Assembly: GCF_002727185.1 (NCBI RefSeq) | Contig: NZ_NIZW01000017.1 | Span: 121,498 to 185,497, forward strand | Direction: 5' to 3' | DNA length: 64,000 nt | DNA from: Rhodopirellula bahusiensis | Lineage (GTDB): Bacteria > Planctomycetota > Planctomycetia > Pirellulales > Pirellulaceae | Shown here: one piece after another, positions 35,344 to 45,053 of the stretch | How positions within the stretch are numbered: position 1 is the stretch's first letter | How the letters are laid out: the number at the start of each line of letters is the position of its first letter | Made by a program: the position numbers and the translations under genes | The notes under the pieces: generated by a model | The model's input: only the letters and a program-made list of their open reading frames with translations | The model's database searches: none | What the model was told of the DNA's origin: nothing

Positions 35344-36351
35344 TTACTGGGCTTGAGCGACTTGCTCAGCCGCGATATTCGCTGTCACGATTGCTTTCGC
35401 GGTCACGGCATTTTCACCGCGTGTGCGAATCACCATCGGAACGCGTTGATTTCCGCGTGCGGTGTCGGCGGTCAATGTCAGGTCGACCATGTGGATCATT
35501 CGCTCGTCTTCGCTGGCCGAGAAGTCCACTTTCCAACCTTCGCAATCGATCGACTCAATCGCGAAAGGTTTGCGACCGCGGATAGCCAAACGTTGCGAAA
35601 CGCTGTCGCCTTGCTTGATCGTTCCAACGGCGATGGATTGAGGAGCGATCGACAGGGCGGATTCCACCGTGCCAACGACTCGCAGAGGCACATTTGGCAT
35701 GCTGCGATCGTTCGTTTGAATGATCACTTCGTCTTGGAAGTAGCCTTCGGGAGCATCTTCGCGAACTTCAACCGACAACTCGTAGTTGGCTTTGCCAGCA
35801 CCACGTTCGGTTTGCTTGAACGATGGCACCAACCAAGGTGTATTCGATCGGACGTCAAGAACCTGCCAGTCGCTTCGACCTGCGTAAAACAGTTTGGTCG
35901 CACCCGTTTTGGGTTCGCCTTGGTTGATCGTTCCCAATTCGATTGCCCCGGGGTGGAAGACCATGTCGCTGCGGATGTATCCATCCACTCGCAATTGGAT
36001 TTCGCTGTAGAAGGGTTTGTCGATCACGACGGTCAACGTCGCGCCCTTTTTTCCCCGAAAGGTGGGTGTATTGAAACGAGCGAGGATCGATCCGGACTGA
36101 CCAGGTGCGATCGTCGCGGTTTCGATGATCGCGGTGGTGCAACCACAGCTTTCGCGCACCGATCGGATATGCAGATCCGATGTGAACGTGTTGACCACGG
36201 GGAAGCGAAATTCCGTTTTTGACGCGACCGCGACGGTCCCGAAGTCATGTGTCTTCACAGGGAATACAGTCTGGGTCCAATCCGCTCTCGCAGACGAACC
36301 AATGGCCGAACCCAACAAGACACAAACTACCAACAACACTCGACTGTTCAT
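35344..36351 (-). CDS. Secreted DUF1573-domain protein
   Basis: 335 residues from the ATG at 36351, which is preceded by a strong AGGAGGGG site and gives a clean signal peptide (MNSRVLLVVCVLLGSAIGSSARA). The DUF1573 pattern is seen in KTHDFGTVAVASKTEFRFPVVNTFTSDLHIRSVRESCGCTTAII, including the conserved ESCGCT. Two further Ig-like beta domains follow (AIELGTINQGEPK and SIAVGTIKQGDSV repeats). The family is periplasmic, of unknown function and common in planctomycetes. Confidence 0.87.
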   Translation of the reverse strand: MNSRVLLVVCVLLGSAIGSSARADWTQTVFPVKTHDFGTVAVASKTEFRFPVVNTFTSDLHIRSVRESCGCTTAIIETATIAPGQSGSILARFNTPTFRGKKGATLTVVIDKPFYSEIQLRVDGYIRSDMVFHPGAIELGTINQGEPKTGATKLFYAGRSDWQVLDVRSNTPWLVPSFKQTERGAGKANYELSVEVREDAPEGYFQDEVIIQTNDRSMPNVPLRVVGTVESALSIAPQSIAVGTIKQGDSVSQRLAIRGRKPFAIESIDCEGWKVDFSASEDERMIHMVDLTLTADTARGNQRVPMVIRTRGENAVTAKAIVTANIAAEQVAQAQ

Positions 36352-36682
36352 TCGATCCCCTCCTGAGGGGAGCAGCAAAGGAAACACGTTCACGTGAAAG
36401 GCTCGTCCATCATGCCCATCCATCGGCACAGGCTCCGAGGTTGACCATTTGCTAGCAACAACGCGAGGGTCGGGTGCGTCCACAATCGATCAACGATCTG
36501 CGTTGAATCGTACCGGGAAGCCTCAAATGGACAAGCTCGATTGGGGGGAGAAATCAAGGTTTCACGGGATTTTCGGCGAATCGATGAAGAATTGTTCAAT
36601 CAAATTGACGTTGTTCCCGAGGGCTTTCATTTCGTAGCGTCTGGCCGGTCGATTGTCTCCCGCCTCCGATGCTAGGTTCGTC
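36352..36682. other. Divergent intergenic region
   Basis: This 331-base gap separates the divergent DUF1573 gene and the next plus-strand gene, so it must hold both promoters. I see no convincing -35/-10 pair, operator palindrome or small gene. The only clear signal is the strong Shine-Dalgarno (AGGAGGGG, minus strand) just before 36351. Confidence 0.4.
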
Positions 36683-38551
36683 ATGTCCTCGCCACGTCTC
36701 CTCCTCCCGCTCTCGTTCACGGAATGGTTTGCGCAACCATCCTCGCTGACACGTTCGGGATTGGCCGTCGCTTTGCTGGCTACCGGATTCACCAGCCTCG
36801 GGTGCCATCGTTCGCGATTGTTCTCGCCGCTCAACGGTCGGTCCAGTCTCGAAAAGCACGCCAATCAGGGCCCGAGCGACATATTCATCTCAGGTGAAGA
36901 CGCGACGCCGGAGACGCTGCTCGAGGAAGTTCCGCAACGATTGGCGACCGCGAAAACCCCGATCACTCGAAAAGAAACGGGATCCGCACCCGCGGCCAAT
37001 TCCAGCACCCCAACGTCCACTCCCGCTCAAGCGGCCGCCCCTCTACCAGGTTCGGACGACCTCTCATCAACAGCACTCAGCGCCGCGACTCGCCAAGTCA
37101 GCTACGTCAGCGACTCGCCGGCGATGGCAAATGCCACGCGATCCCCCAAAGCCAACCAAGCCACCGAGCGAACAAGCCAGCAGGCCCCCGCGTCGCCGGA
37201 CACTTACGCGGGAGTCGACATCAGCATGATCCAGGACGCGTTGAAAAATCACCCTCCTGAGGTTCAACGCGAAGCCATCCGCCGACTGATGGCGATGTCT
37301 TACAAGAAAGCCAAACCGACCAGCCAACCTGCCGGCATCGACGGCATTTTGAAAGCGTCACTGGACACATTGCCCGCGTTGCCGGACGAAGTGGTGGATC
37401 GTGGACTGACGCCGCAACGAATCGCCGCGGAATATCATCCCAAGACTCCCGCCGACGTGGCTTCCGAAGCATTCGCGGCAACCGAATCGGATCCGGCCAC
37501 ACCATCGGTCGAACCGGTCGCCAACAACGTGGCCCAGTCCGCTCAGCCGATCTCCGAATTCAACTTCACCGACCAAGTTCTCGAAGACGTTTTCGCGGAC
37601 GAGTCGTTCAACATGAACGATGCCGACCAATCGCCGGCACAACCAGTTGAACCCGCCTCTTGGAACTTCTCGGACAAGATCGCTGAAACGCCGGATTCAA
37701 CACTCTCGTTGTCGGACCAAGCCGCTGCCGCGACCAAGAACGACAACAGTGCCACCAGCGTCCAACAAGTCTCGGCCACCCAGTCGTCGGACAAGCCAGC
37801 ATCGACCGATGTCGCTGCAGCTGTGAACATCGAATCATTGAGCGACACCGAACTTTATGACGCTCTGCTGCAACGACTCGGACAAGCCGAACCGAACGAA
37901 TCCGAAGCACAAAAACAACGCCGCCAAATCATCAAGCGTCACTTGATGGTTCTGTCGGGCGACCCGGATCGCGCGGTCGACAAACTCGAAGGATTGACCA
38001 CGCAAGAACAAGAGTACTTGCGTCACCAACTGCTCGGACTTTGGACGATCATCGATCCGAACGGGCACCCCGTTCCTTCGAGACGATTCAGCACCGCACT
38101 TCCACAGATTCGTCAAGCGACCGAGTTCCTCGCAGCCGCCACGGATTCGCTCGATGTTCGCGCGTTGGAATTCTGCACCGAGATCGAAGCGTACGGGCAA
38201 GTCAAACCGTTTCCGAAACGCCAGTTTGATCCCGGCCAACAAGTCATCTTGTACTGCGAAATTGAAAACTTCGTGGCCAAACGAGTCAGCGAAGGTGGCA
38301 AGGATGGCTTCGAAACCATGTTGCAGGGCAGCTACGATTTGCTCGATGAATCAGGACGCCGCGTTGCCAGCCAATCGTTGCCAGTCGACAAACAAATGTC
38401 GAAGAACAAATTGCGTGACTACTTCATCGCTTATCAAATGTATTTGCCTGAGTCTCTCGAAGCGGGCAACTATCGATTGCGTTTGACAATGGAAGACGTT
38501 CACGGCAAGAAGTACGGCCAAAACGAACTCGCCTTCCAAATCAAACGTTAG
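36683..38551 (+). CDS. Envelope-associated protein of unknown function
   Basis: About 622 residues from the ATG at 36683; the frame is open from a TTG at 36653. A hydrophobic segment ending in TSLGCHRS near residue 40 may be a weak lipobox or anchor. Residues about 60-380 are low complexity (Ser, Ala, Thr, Pro, Asp). A helical stretch (ETELYDALLQRLGQ-like, then ALEFCTEIEAYG) leads to a beta-rich C-terminal domain (PGQQVILYCEIENFVAKRV; YFIAYQMYLPESLEAGNYRLRLTMED) that looks conserved. Family not recognised. It converges with the kinase gene and overlaps it by 11 bases. Confidence 0.65.
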   Translation: MSSPRLLLPLSFTEWFAQPSSLTRSGLAVALLATGFTSLGCHRSRLFSPLNGRSSLEKHANQGPSDIFISGEDATPETLLEEVPQRLATAKTPITRKETGSAPAANSSTPTSTPAQAAAPLPGSDDLSSTALSAATRQVSYVSDSPAMANATRSPKANQATERTSQQAPASPDTYAGVDISMIQDALKNHPPEVQREAIRRLMAMSYKKAKPTSQPAGIDGILKASLDTLPALPDEVVDRGLTPQRIAAEYHPKTPADVASEAFAATESDPATPSVEPVANNVAQSAQPISEFNFTDQVLEDVFADESFNMNDADQSPAQPVEPASWNFSDKIAETPDSTLSLSDQAAAATKNDNSATSVQQVSATQSSDKPASTDVAAAVNIESLSDTELYDALLQRLGQAEPNESEAQKQRRQIIKRHLMVLSGDPDRAVDKLEGLTTQEQEYLRHQLLGLWTIIDPNGHPVPSRRFSTALPQIRQATEFLAAATDSLDVRALEFCTEIEAYGQVKPFPKRQFDPGQQVILYCEIENFVAKRVSEGGKDGFETMLQGSYDLLDESGRRVASQSLPVDKQMSKNKLRDYFIAYQMYLPESLEAGNYRLRLTMEDVHGKKYGQNELAFQIKR

Positions 38552-40016
38552 AGCGGTTTCGACGCCACGCCGTCCAGGCTCCCGCCACGAGCATGCAACC
38601 TTGGGCAAAGAACGCGGGCGCGATCACCAGGAAAACCAAGGTCGTTGCCAGCACACGCCCTTCGTAGATTTTCAACGTGGTCCCACTGGTGAACAAGTTG
38701 GTCGCCTGAATCCCTGACCAAACTAAAGAGACCAAGCCCATGAACGCCAGCCAGCGGTAATGCTTGGTCCCGCGAACCATCAGTGATCCGGCGTGAGCTC
38801 CCAGCAAGTGGAATGGAACGACAACCAGCACCACAAAGAAGATGAACTCCGGCAGGGTTTCAGCGAGTTGCGGCTCATTCGAATGACGCTGCCAAACCAA
38901 CAAACCGCCGATCGCCGCCCACGCCCAAATCAAGAAATTGATCGCGATGATTGCCCATCCGAAGATCCTCTCAAGCGGTCCGTGATAAAGCTCATAGCCG
39001 AATCGTTCGAGGATACCGGGGCACTTTGCTTCGACTGGTCGTCCTTCTAGCATTCGTTGCAAGTCAGCTTCGAACGCAGCGGCGGATTCATAACGTGAAT
39101 CGGGATCGCGTCTCAGGCACTTCAAACAGATCGCTTGCATCGCGTCGGAAAGCTCCGGTCGATGCTTCTGCGGACCGTCAATCTGCGAATGATGCAGCAT
39201 CAGGACAGCTTCGGCAAAGCTATCGGGCGCCAGAGGTGTGGTCCCCGTGAGCATCTGATACAGCATCACGCCGAGTGAATAGACGTCACTCTTCGGCGTG
39301 ATCCGTCGATTCCCAAACATGGCTTGTTCGGGCGCAATGTAGCGAGGCGTCCCCGCGATCCGCGTGGTCGTCGCTACGGTTGATTCCGTATTGGCACACA
39401 GTCCGAAGTCAAGCACCACGGGCTTTCTCAATTCGCCGCTGGGGGACTGCTGCATCAAAATGTTCTGCGGCTTCAGGTCGCGATGAATGATTCCCGCTTC
39501 ATGGCCATACTGCACCGCGTTGGCAATTTGGATCATCCATTGGGCAGCTTCCACCTCGGGCATCGGCGACGACTGATTCGCCAACCAGTCACCCAAGTGC
39601 TGCCCGATCAAGTAAGGCATCACGTAGTAGTGCAGATCATCCTGCTCACCACTGTCGTAGATCGAAATGATCCCAGGATGATCGAGCCGTGCGGCCGATT
39701 GAGCTTCGTCCTGAAATCGCCGAATCGCAGCGACGTCTCGAACGATTTCTGGTCGAGCGATCTTGATAGCGACATTGCGTTTCAGCTTTTCATCACGAGC
39801 CAGATACACAATTCCAAAACCACCTCGACCGATTTCTCGGACGAGTTCATATCCGCCGACGTGCCCGCGCAGATGTTGAGCCGACCATATCTGCGGTGAC
39901 TCAATCGCTCCCAACAAATGCGATGACTGCGACGACGACACCGTTGCTTTGGAATCCACGTCGGTGTCGTCTCGTGTGATCGAGTCGCCTTGCTTTGGTT
40001 CGGTACCGTTGTCCAT
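38541..40016 (-). CDS. Hanks-type serine/threonine protein kinase with C-terminal membrane domain
   Basis: 491 residues. All core kinase elements are present: glycine loop GRGGFG (63-68), the AIK lysine (85), catalytic HRDLKPQN (178-185), DFG (203-205), and GTPRYIAPE at the activation-loop end. The domain ends near residue 325. It is followed by four hydrophobic helices (IIAINFLIWAWAAIGGLLV, FIFFVVLVVVPFHLLG, WLAFMGLVSLVWSGIQA, LVFLVIAPAFFAQGCMLVAG). The kinase faces the cytoplasm and the membrane part may sense envelope signals. Planctomycetes have many such kinases; no substrate is suggested by the neighbours. Confidence 0.92.
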   Translation of the reverse strand: MDNGTEPKQGDSITRDDTDVDSKATVSSSQSSHLLGAIESPQIWSAQHLRGHVGGYELVREIGRGGFGIVYLARDEKLKRNVAIKIARPEIVRDVAAIRRFQDEAQSAARLDHPGIISIYDSGEQDDLHYYVMPYLIGQHLGDWLANQSSPMPEVEAAQWMIQIANAVQYGHEAGIIHRDLKPQNILMQQSPSGELRKPVVLDFGLCANTESTVATTTRIAGTPRYIAPEQAMFGNRRITPKSDVYSLGVMLYQMLTGTTPLAPDSFAEAVLMLHHSQIDGPQKHRPELSDAMQAICLKCLRRDPDSRYESAAAFEADLQRMLEGRPVEAKCPGILERFGYELYHGPLERIFGWAIIAINFLIWAWAAIGGLLVWQRHSNEPQLAETLPEFIFFVVLVVVPFHLLGAHAGSLMVRGTKHYRWLAFMGLVSLVWSGIQATNLFTSGTTLKIYEGRVLATTLVFLVIAPAFFAQGCMLVAGAWTAWRRNRSNV

Positions 40017-40468
40017 GCCGAATTTTCAAAAGCCTTCTTCGGTTGGTTGATCCGCTGAACCGCACAACGTTCGCGACAAATCCACCTCCATGAATGTGGT
40101 GGCAACGCATTCGGCGAATCGCGAAACCATTGCTGCATCGACAATCCGTCAAGCAACGTGAACAAGGACGCGTGCGTTTCGGGTGTGCGGTGGTGTGAAC
40201 AAAACAATCCTAGAACACACCCCCCAAGGCATCGAGCCCCCACACCCAGGCGGTCGGGCTGAACAGAGAACCGCGGTCGATGAACCGTGGGCATTGCCCA
40301 AACAGCTCACTTTTACAGGCGCATTGACGTCATCTGGAACATGACGCTTGGGTTCGGCAGACATTCACCGAACCCATACAAGCACACCACCGGGTCTTCA
40401 TATTGAGCACGTATAAGTTGCGGCTCTTTCAAACCTTGAGTGCTTTCCTATTTCCAGAGCCCGACTGA
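40017..40468. other. 452-base intergenic region upstream of lipoprotein/pilin-like genes
   Basis: No gene-like frame is convincing here. It holds the promoters of two diverging units (kinase left, lipoprotein right). Structure seen: a short inverted pair CGTCAT/ATGACG at about 40328-40346 and a strong hairpin at 40349-40376, described separately. A/T-richer sequence at 40395-40460 is where the rightward promoter would be expected; no element is clear enough to mark. Confidence 0.4.
40349..40376. promoter_or_regulatory. Perfect 9-bp stem hairpin
   Basis: TGGGTTCGG at 40349-40357 and CCGAACCCA at 40368-40376 are exact reverse complements around a 10-base loop. No T-run follows, so it is not a standard terminator. 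It is 92 bases before the lipoprotein start and could be an operator, a 5' leader hairpin or an RNA stability element. Confidence 0.45.
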
Positions 40469-40924
40469 ATGAAACCCTTTGCTGCGTTGCTGATTTTGAC
40501 AGCGTCCCTCCTCGTCACCGGCTGCGATTCAGAACCGCTTCTTCATCCAATCAGTGGCCAAATCACACTCGACGGGAAGCCTTACGAACGTCTGATCGTC
40601 TATGTCCGCCCGGTCGACGAAGAAGTCAACCAATACAACCTCGGCGTCGGCGAAACCGATGCCACCGGAAAACTGTTCCTTCGCTCGACCGCCGGCGAAG
40701 GCCTCGCTACCGGAAAGTATCGAGTCAGTTTTTCTTGCATCGTCAGTGGCAAAGGCGAAACCATCGGGTCCAGCGATGAAAAGGCGGATGACGACCGCCG
40801 TCTGATCACAAAAGACATTGTCCCGCCCGCTTACGGCGATGGAGGCGAATCCACTCTCGAGTTTGAAGTCGTCTCCGGAAGCGACAACCGAATCGAATTC
40901 GATATCCCAGCCAAACAGTCCTGA
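40469..40924 (+). CDS. Small lipoprotein with carboxypeptidase-regulatory-like fold
   Basis: 151 residues with a signal peptide and lipobox LLVTGCDS, so the mature protein begins at Cys19 or near. The body (HPISGQITLDGKPYERLIVYVRP; GVGETDATGKLFLRST; GLATGKYRVSFSC) has the planctomycete transthyretin-like or carboxypeptidase-regulatory-like pattern. Such lipoproteins commonly neighbour DUF1559 genes, as here (47 bases to the next start), suggesting they act with the pilin-like protein at the cell surface. The exact role is unknown. Confidence 0.82.
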   Translation: MKPFAALLILTASLLVTGCDSEPLLHPISGQITLDGKPYERLIVYVRPVDEEVNQYNLGVGETDATGKLFLRSTAGEGLATGKYRVSFSCIVSGKGETIGSSDEKADDDRRLITKDIVPPAYGDGGESTLEFEVVSGSDNRIEFDIPAKQS

Positions 40925-40971
40925 AGAATCTTTCTCCGCAACTACGCAATTTTCCATTCGAGACCAATCTG

Positions 40972-42066
40972 ATGAAACGACACAACTTTCGCCAACGACA
41001 TGGCTTCACCCTCGTAGAATTGCTGGTGGTCATCGCGATCATCGGTGTTCTGGTCGGCTTGCTGCTCCCTGCTGTCCAAGCGGCTCGCGAAGCTGCACGA
41101 CGAATGCAGTGCAGCAACAATCTCAAGCAACTTGGCTTGGCAACACACAACTTTGCCTCCGCGTACAGCGAAGACTTGCCAATGCTTGGCGAAGCTCAGG
41201 AAGGTGGTCACTGGAGCGCATTCATTATGCCTTACTGTGAACAGTCCAACCTCTTCGAATCGCTCACGTTTGGTTCGACCAACTGGGCGGCAGGCACCGC
41301 GCTCAGCAACGCCGACATCTCATCCGCGAATCCACGGGATCGACAAGTCGCCGCTTGCGAAGCGATGATCAGCGTCATGCGATGTCCTTCCTCCGTCGCC
41401 CCTTCAGCTATCTTTGACGCGTCGGTGTATTCGCCACCGTGGTTCGTTGCCGCCCGTACGCCAGCCAACTACTTGGCCGTTGTGACTGGCATCCAACCCA
41501 ATGACTGGAAACCTTCATGGGGATGGGGTCGCGACAACCAACCAACGTGGGGCGATAGCCAAACGACGAAGCACCACTCCGAGTTGGATGGAATGATTCA
41601 AACCCGTCATCCCGATCGTGCTCGGATTGCCCAAGGCGGCATGGGTGGAGCCACCAAGTTTCGCGACGTGATCGATGGATTGTCCAACACCCTGATGTTC
41701 GGCGAAGCGATCCCCGATCCACAACTGGCCACCATCGCATCAACCGCTGAAAACGCCAACTCCGGCCGGAAAGATCACTGGGCAATTGGTGGCGACGATT
41801 TCGACAACTGGGAAGGTACCGACTGGTCGGAAATGGGCGGTTCAACCGCTGTGCCAATCAACTATGCCAAACCTGTCGACATCCCAACCGCAGATGACTC
41901 GCCCGAGTGGGGAGCCTACGAAGTCAGCTTCGGCAGCCAACACACCGGCGGTGCTCAGTTCTGTGCCGGCGACGGATCGGTCCGATTCCTTACCGAATCA
42001 ATCGACATGACCATCTTCTCCGCTTTGGGCACCCGGGATGGCGGCGAAGTGGTGGAACAACCCTGA
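40972..42066 (+). CDS. DUF1559 pilin-like (pseudopilin) protein
   Basis: 364 residues. The N-terminus is a type-IV-pilin prepilin signal: a short basic leader, then GFTLVELLVVIAIIGVLVGLLLPAVQAAREAARRMQCSNNLKQLGLA, with processing expected before the Phe of GFTLVE and a conserved Glu at mature position 5. The C-terminus carries the planctomycete H-x9-DG pattern (HTGGAQFCAGDGSVRFL). These proteins are highly amplified in planctomycetes and are thought to form surface fibres or parts of a secretion pseudopilus. The pairing with an upstream small lipoprotein is typical. Confidence 0.95.
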   Translation: MKRHNFRQRHGFTLVELLVVIAIIGVLVGLLLPAVQAAREAARRMQCSNNLKQLGLATHNFASAYSEDLPMLGEAQEGGHWSAFIMPYCEQSNLFESLTFGSTNWAAGTALSNADISSANPRDRQVAACEAMISVMRCPSSVAPSAIFDASVYSPPWFVAARTPANYLAVVTGIQPNDWKPSWGWGRDNQPTWGDSQTTKHHSELDGMIQTRHPDRARIAQGGMGGATKFRDVIDGLSNTLMFGEAIPDPQLATIASTAENANSGRKDHWAIGGDDFDNWEGTDWSEMGGSTAVPINYAKPVDIPTADDSPEWGAYEVSFGSQHTGGAQFCAGDGSVRFLTESIDMTIFSALGTRDGGEVVEQP

Positions 42067-42118
42067 TCCATCACGACACCTGTTTTCCATGAATTGTTTT
42101 CCTTCTTTGAGATACCCA

Positions 42119-44041
42119 ATGCGTTCGATCCCACGACGGGCCTTCCGTCCTGTCATCTGTTTCCTTCTTGCTTTCACGACATGCTCAACAGCCTTTGGAC
42201 ACGATGGCCCCGACCCTCGGGCGCATTGGGTTTTTGGATCACCCTTCTTTCAAAATGGAAAACTAAAGAGCCAACTGGGTCCCAGCCTGACCGGTCAAGG
42301 ATCTCCAACGTTGGAAGATTCTGATGGGCTCAATGCCATTCGTTTGGACGGAGTGCGTTCCTACTTCGTCGCAGACCAACCCTGGACTGATCTTCAGACC
42401 AGACTTCCCAGTGAAGCGATCACCATCGCCGCTTGGGTTTCGCTGGATCAAATGACTCAATACGGAGGCATCGTCTCGGCTCTTCAAGACAATGGTGACT
42501 TAGAACAAGGTTGGGTTCTTGGTTACAACGACAAAACATTCACGTTTGGACTCTCCAGCCAGGATGCTGACGACGGGAATGGAATGATGACCTACTTGGA
42601 AGGAAACACCGAAGCGGTTCCTGGCAAATGGTTCCACGTCGCGGGTGTTTACGATGGTGAAACCATGCAGCTATGGGTCAATGGCAAGCTGGATGCGGAA
42701 ACCGATGTCCAAGGCGGACCAATTTTGTATCCGAAGCAAACCGATTTAGCGGTCGGTGCCTACTTGGACAAAAACGAATCCTATCCCATGTGTGGACGAC
42801 TCGCCAAAATCGCTGTTTACGACTTAGCAGCCAAACCAGCATGGATTGAACACGACTTCAAACATCAAGAAGCATGGGCAGAGCTTCCTCCAACCGCGAA
42901 AAAGAAAGCCCCGTTGGACTTCTTGGTCGCTCCGTTTCTGCAGTACGCCACCACCGACAGCATTCGAGTGGTTTGCGAAACCAATTCCGAGTGCGAAGTC
43001 ACGGTGCGTTTCGGAGAAACCGCGGAATTCGACCGTGAGAGCATTGCCGGTTCCGACGACAAAACTATCCACTCGGCGTTGTTGGATGGCCTGACCCCCG
43101 AAACCGGGCACTACTATCAAGTCACCGCGACCGACATCGAAACCAAAGCTTCGGTCGAAAGCGGAGTGCTATCGTTCCAAACCGCTTCTCTGCCTGAAAC
43201 TCCGTACGCTTTTGCTGTCATTTCTGATACGCAGGGCAACCCTGCCGTCAGCGGAAAAGTCGGTGAATTGGCATGGGGACTTCGACCAAACTTCTTGGTG
43301 GTCCCCGGCGACCTTGTCAGCACTGGCACGATCAAGAATGAATGGGTCTATCAGTTTTTCTCCAGCATGAACCCGCTGATCTCTCGAGTCCCGTTCTATC
43401 CTGTCCTGGGCAACCACGAACGGAATGCGGATCACTACTACCGGTACATGGACCTTCCCGCACCCGAATACTACTACTCGTTTCGATATGGGAATGCAGC
43501 GTTCTTCATGCTCGATTCCAACAAGGAAATGGGTCCGGACAGCGAACAGTATCAGTGGCTCGAAAAACAGCTCTCCGCACTCGAATCCGAAAAGAAGGAT
43601 GGCGAAGTGGTTTGGACGTTTGTCAGCTTTCACCATCCCGCGTATTCATCCGACGAAAACGACTACGGAGACCTGTGGAAAGGCAAGAGCAATTGGGGCG
43701 ACTTGAGAATTCGCCCAATGACCAAATTGTTCGATCGCTTTGGTGTGGACATTGTCTGGAATGGACACATCCACTCTTACGAACGAACCTGGAAGATGCA
43801 CAACGAGAAACCTCAGAACGACCGAGGCACGATCTACATGATCACCGGTGGCGGCGGTGGCGGTCTTGAACAAGCCGGCCCCATCCGACCTCCGTTCCAG
43901 CAAACCGTTCGTCGCGGACACCACTTCGTTTACGTCGCGGTCAATGGCAACGAATTGCAACTGAAGTCGTATGACCTGGAAGGCCAACTGTTTGATACGG
44001 TTTCGGTGAAGAAGCAGACTGAAACGTCCTCGACCAAGTGA
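42119..44041 (+). CDS. Secreted LamG-metallophosphoesterase fusion
   Basis: About 640 residues from the ATG at 42119, which begins a signal peptide (FRPVICFLLAFTTCSTAFG). Residues about 40-250 form a concanavalin/LamG-like jelly roll (AITIAAWVSLDQMTQYGGIVSAL; KWFHVAGVYDGETMQLWVNGKLDAE). A fibronectin-like linker follows (VVCETNSECEVTVRFGETAE), then a metallophosphoesterase core: FAVISDTQGN, VVPGDLVSTG, VLGNHERN, SFHHPAY and WNGHIHSYERTW. It resembles purple acid phosphatases. The LamG part suggests binding to a polysaccharide. It begins 53 bases after the DUF1559 gene. Confidence 0.88.
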   Translation: MRSIPRRAFRPVICFLLAFTTCSTAFGHDGPDPRAHWVFGSPFFQNGKLKSQLGPSLTGQGSPTLEDSDGLNAIRLDGVRSYFVADQPWTDLQTRLPSEAITIAAWVSLDQMTQYGGIVSALQDNGDLEQGWVLGYNDKTFTFGLSSQDADDGNGMMTYLEGNTEAVPGKWFHVAGVYDGETMQLWVNGKLDAETDVQGGPILYPKQTDLAVGAYLDKNESYPMCGRLAKIAVYDLAAKPAWIEHDFKHQEAWAELPPTAKKKAPLDFLVAPFLQYATTDSIRVVCETNSECEVTVRFGETAEFDRESIAGSDDKTIHSALLDGLTPETGHYYQVTATDIETKASVESGVLSFQTASLPETPYAFAVISDTQGNPAVSGKVGELAWGLRPNFLVVPGDLVSTGTIKNEWVYQFFSSMNPLISRVPFYPVLGNHERNADHYYRYMDLPAPEYYYSFRYGNAAFFMLDSNKEMGPDSEQYQWLEKQLSALESEKKDGEVVWTFVSFHHPAYSSDENDYGDLWKGKSNWGDLRIRPMTKLFDRFGVDIVWNGHIHSYERTWKMHNEKPQNDRGTIYMITGGGGGGLEQAGPIRPPFQQTVRRGHHFVYVAVNGNELQLKSYDLEGQLFDTVSVKKQTETSSTK

Positions 44042-44132
44042 TCTCTTCCTGACGAAAGCAACGGCAGATCGGCGACGACGATGACAGGGGTTCAACTATC
44101 GCATTGGAGGAGCAGGCGGTATTGTTTCCGCC

Positions 44133-45017
44133 ATGCACCTTTTACTTCCTTTGCTGGCCAGCGTTCTGTTTGTCTGCGGGCTGATCTTTGTCAAACGAGT
44201 CAGCCGATCCGCCGCGCGTCCTGATGGCGTCGGTCAAGTCACGCTTTTGTTCTGCGTGAACATGGGCTCGTCCGCGTTGATGTCGCTGCTGTGGCTCTTC
44301 GACGGACCGGAAACTTACTGGCTGAACTTTTGGCAACCGGCGATCGTTGCGTTGTTGTTCATGATGGGCTTGCTGCTGACTTTCACGGCGGTGGAAGTCG
44401 GCGATGTCTCGATCGCGACACCGGTCTTCGGCGTGAAGGTTGTTTTCGTCACCTGCTTGCTCGCGTTTTCGTCGGCCAACGGTGTTCCAAGCTCCATCTG
44501 GGGAGCCGCTATTTTGGCCGCAACCGGAATCGCATTGATTCAGTGGACTGGCCAACATCATCCTCGCCGAATCGGACTGACGATCGCGTTGGCACTCGGA
44601 GCGGCGTGTTGCTACGCGACGTTTGACTTGTTGGTGCAACGCTGGTCGCCGGATTGGGGATCGACTCGGTTCCTGCCCGCCGTGTTCGTCATCGTCGCGG
44701 CACTTTCGCTGCTGGCACTGCCATGGATTCGATGGCGGCCCGTCGTCTCCAACAACAATTGGAAGTTGCTCGTTCCCGCGATCATCCTGCTCGCCTGCCA
44801 AGCGTTCTGCATCACGATCGCAGTCTCAGTATTTGGCGACGCCGCGCGACTGAATGTCGTCTACTCACTTCGCGGTTTGTGGGGCGTTCTGCTCGCTTAC
44901 ACCGCGGCAAGAATTTGGGGCGGGGACGAAGCCGACCTCAGCGGCAAACTTCTGCTGATGCGATTGTCGGGCGCCGGGTTGCTGACGTTGGCGGTTGCCT
45001 TGGCTGTGTTGGCGTGA
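44133..45017 (+). CDS. EamA/DMT-superfamily transporter
   Basis: 294 residues, ten hydrophobic helices arranged as two five-helix halves, the usual DMT layout. Seen: LLPLLASVLFVCGLIFVKR, IVALLFMMGLLLTFTAVEVGDVSIATPVFGVKVVFVTCLLA, IWGAAILAATGIALIQWTG, then the second half beginning IGLTIALALGAACCYATFDLLVQRW. The VGDVSIATPVF-type motif at the end of helix 3 is typical of small-molecule exporters in this superfamily. The substrate cannot be inferred. It converges with the esterase gene. Confidence 0.85.
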   Translation: MHLLLPLLASVLFVCGLIFVKRVSRSAARPDGVGQVTLLFCVNMGSSALMSLLWLFDGPETYWLNFWQPAIVALLFMMGLLLTFTAVEVGDVSIATPVFGVKVVFVTCLLAFSSANGVPSSIWGAAILAATGIALIQWTGQHHPRRIGLTIALALGAACCYATFDLLVQRWSPDWGSTRFLPAVFVIVAALSLLALPWIRWRPVVSNNNWKLLVPAIILLACQAFCITIAVSVFGDAARLNVVYSLRGLWGVLLAYTAARIWGGDEADLSGKLLLMRLSGAGLLTLAVALAVLA

Positions 45018-45053
45018 TCGCCAAACCAGACGATGAACATCCCGAACCGCTGA

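Noticed and set aside
36352..36682. Specific promoter pair in the divergent gap
   Set aside because: TTGACC and several A/T-rich hexamers occur but none with convincing spacing; not reported as promoters.
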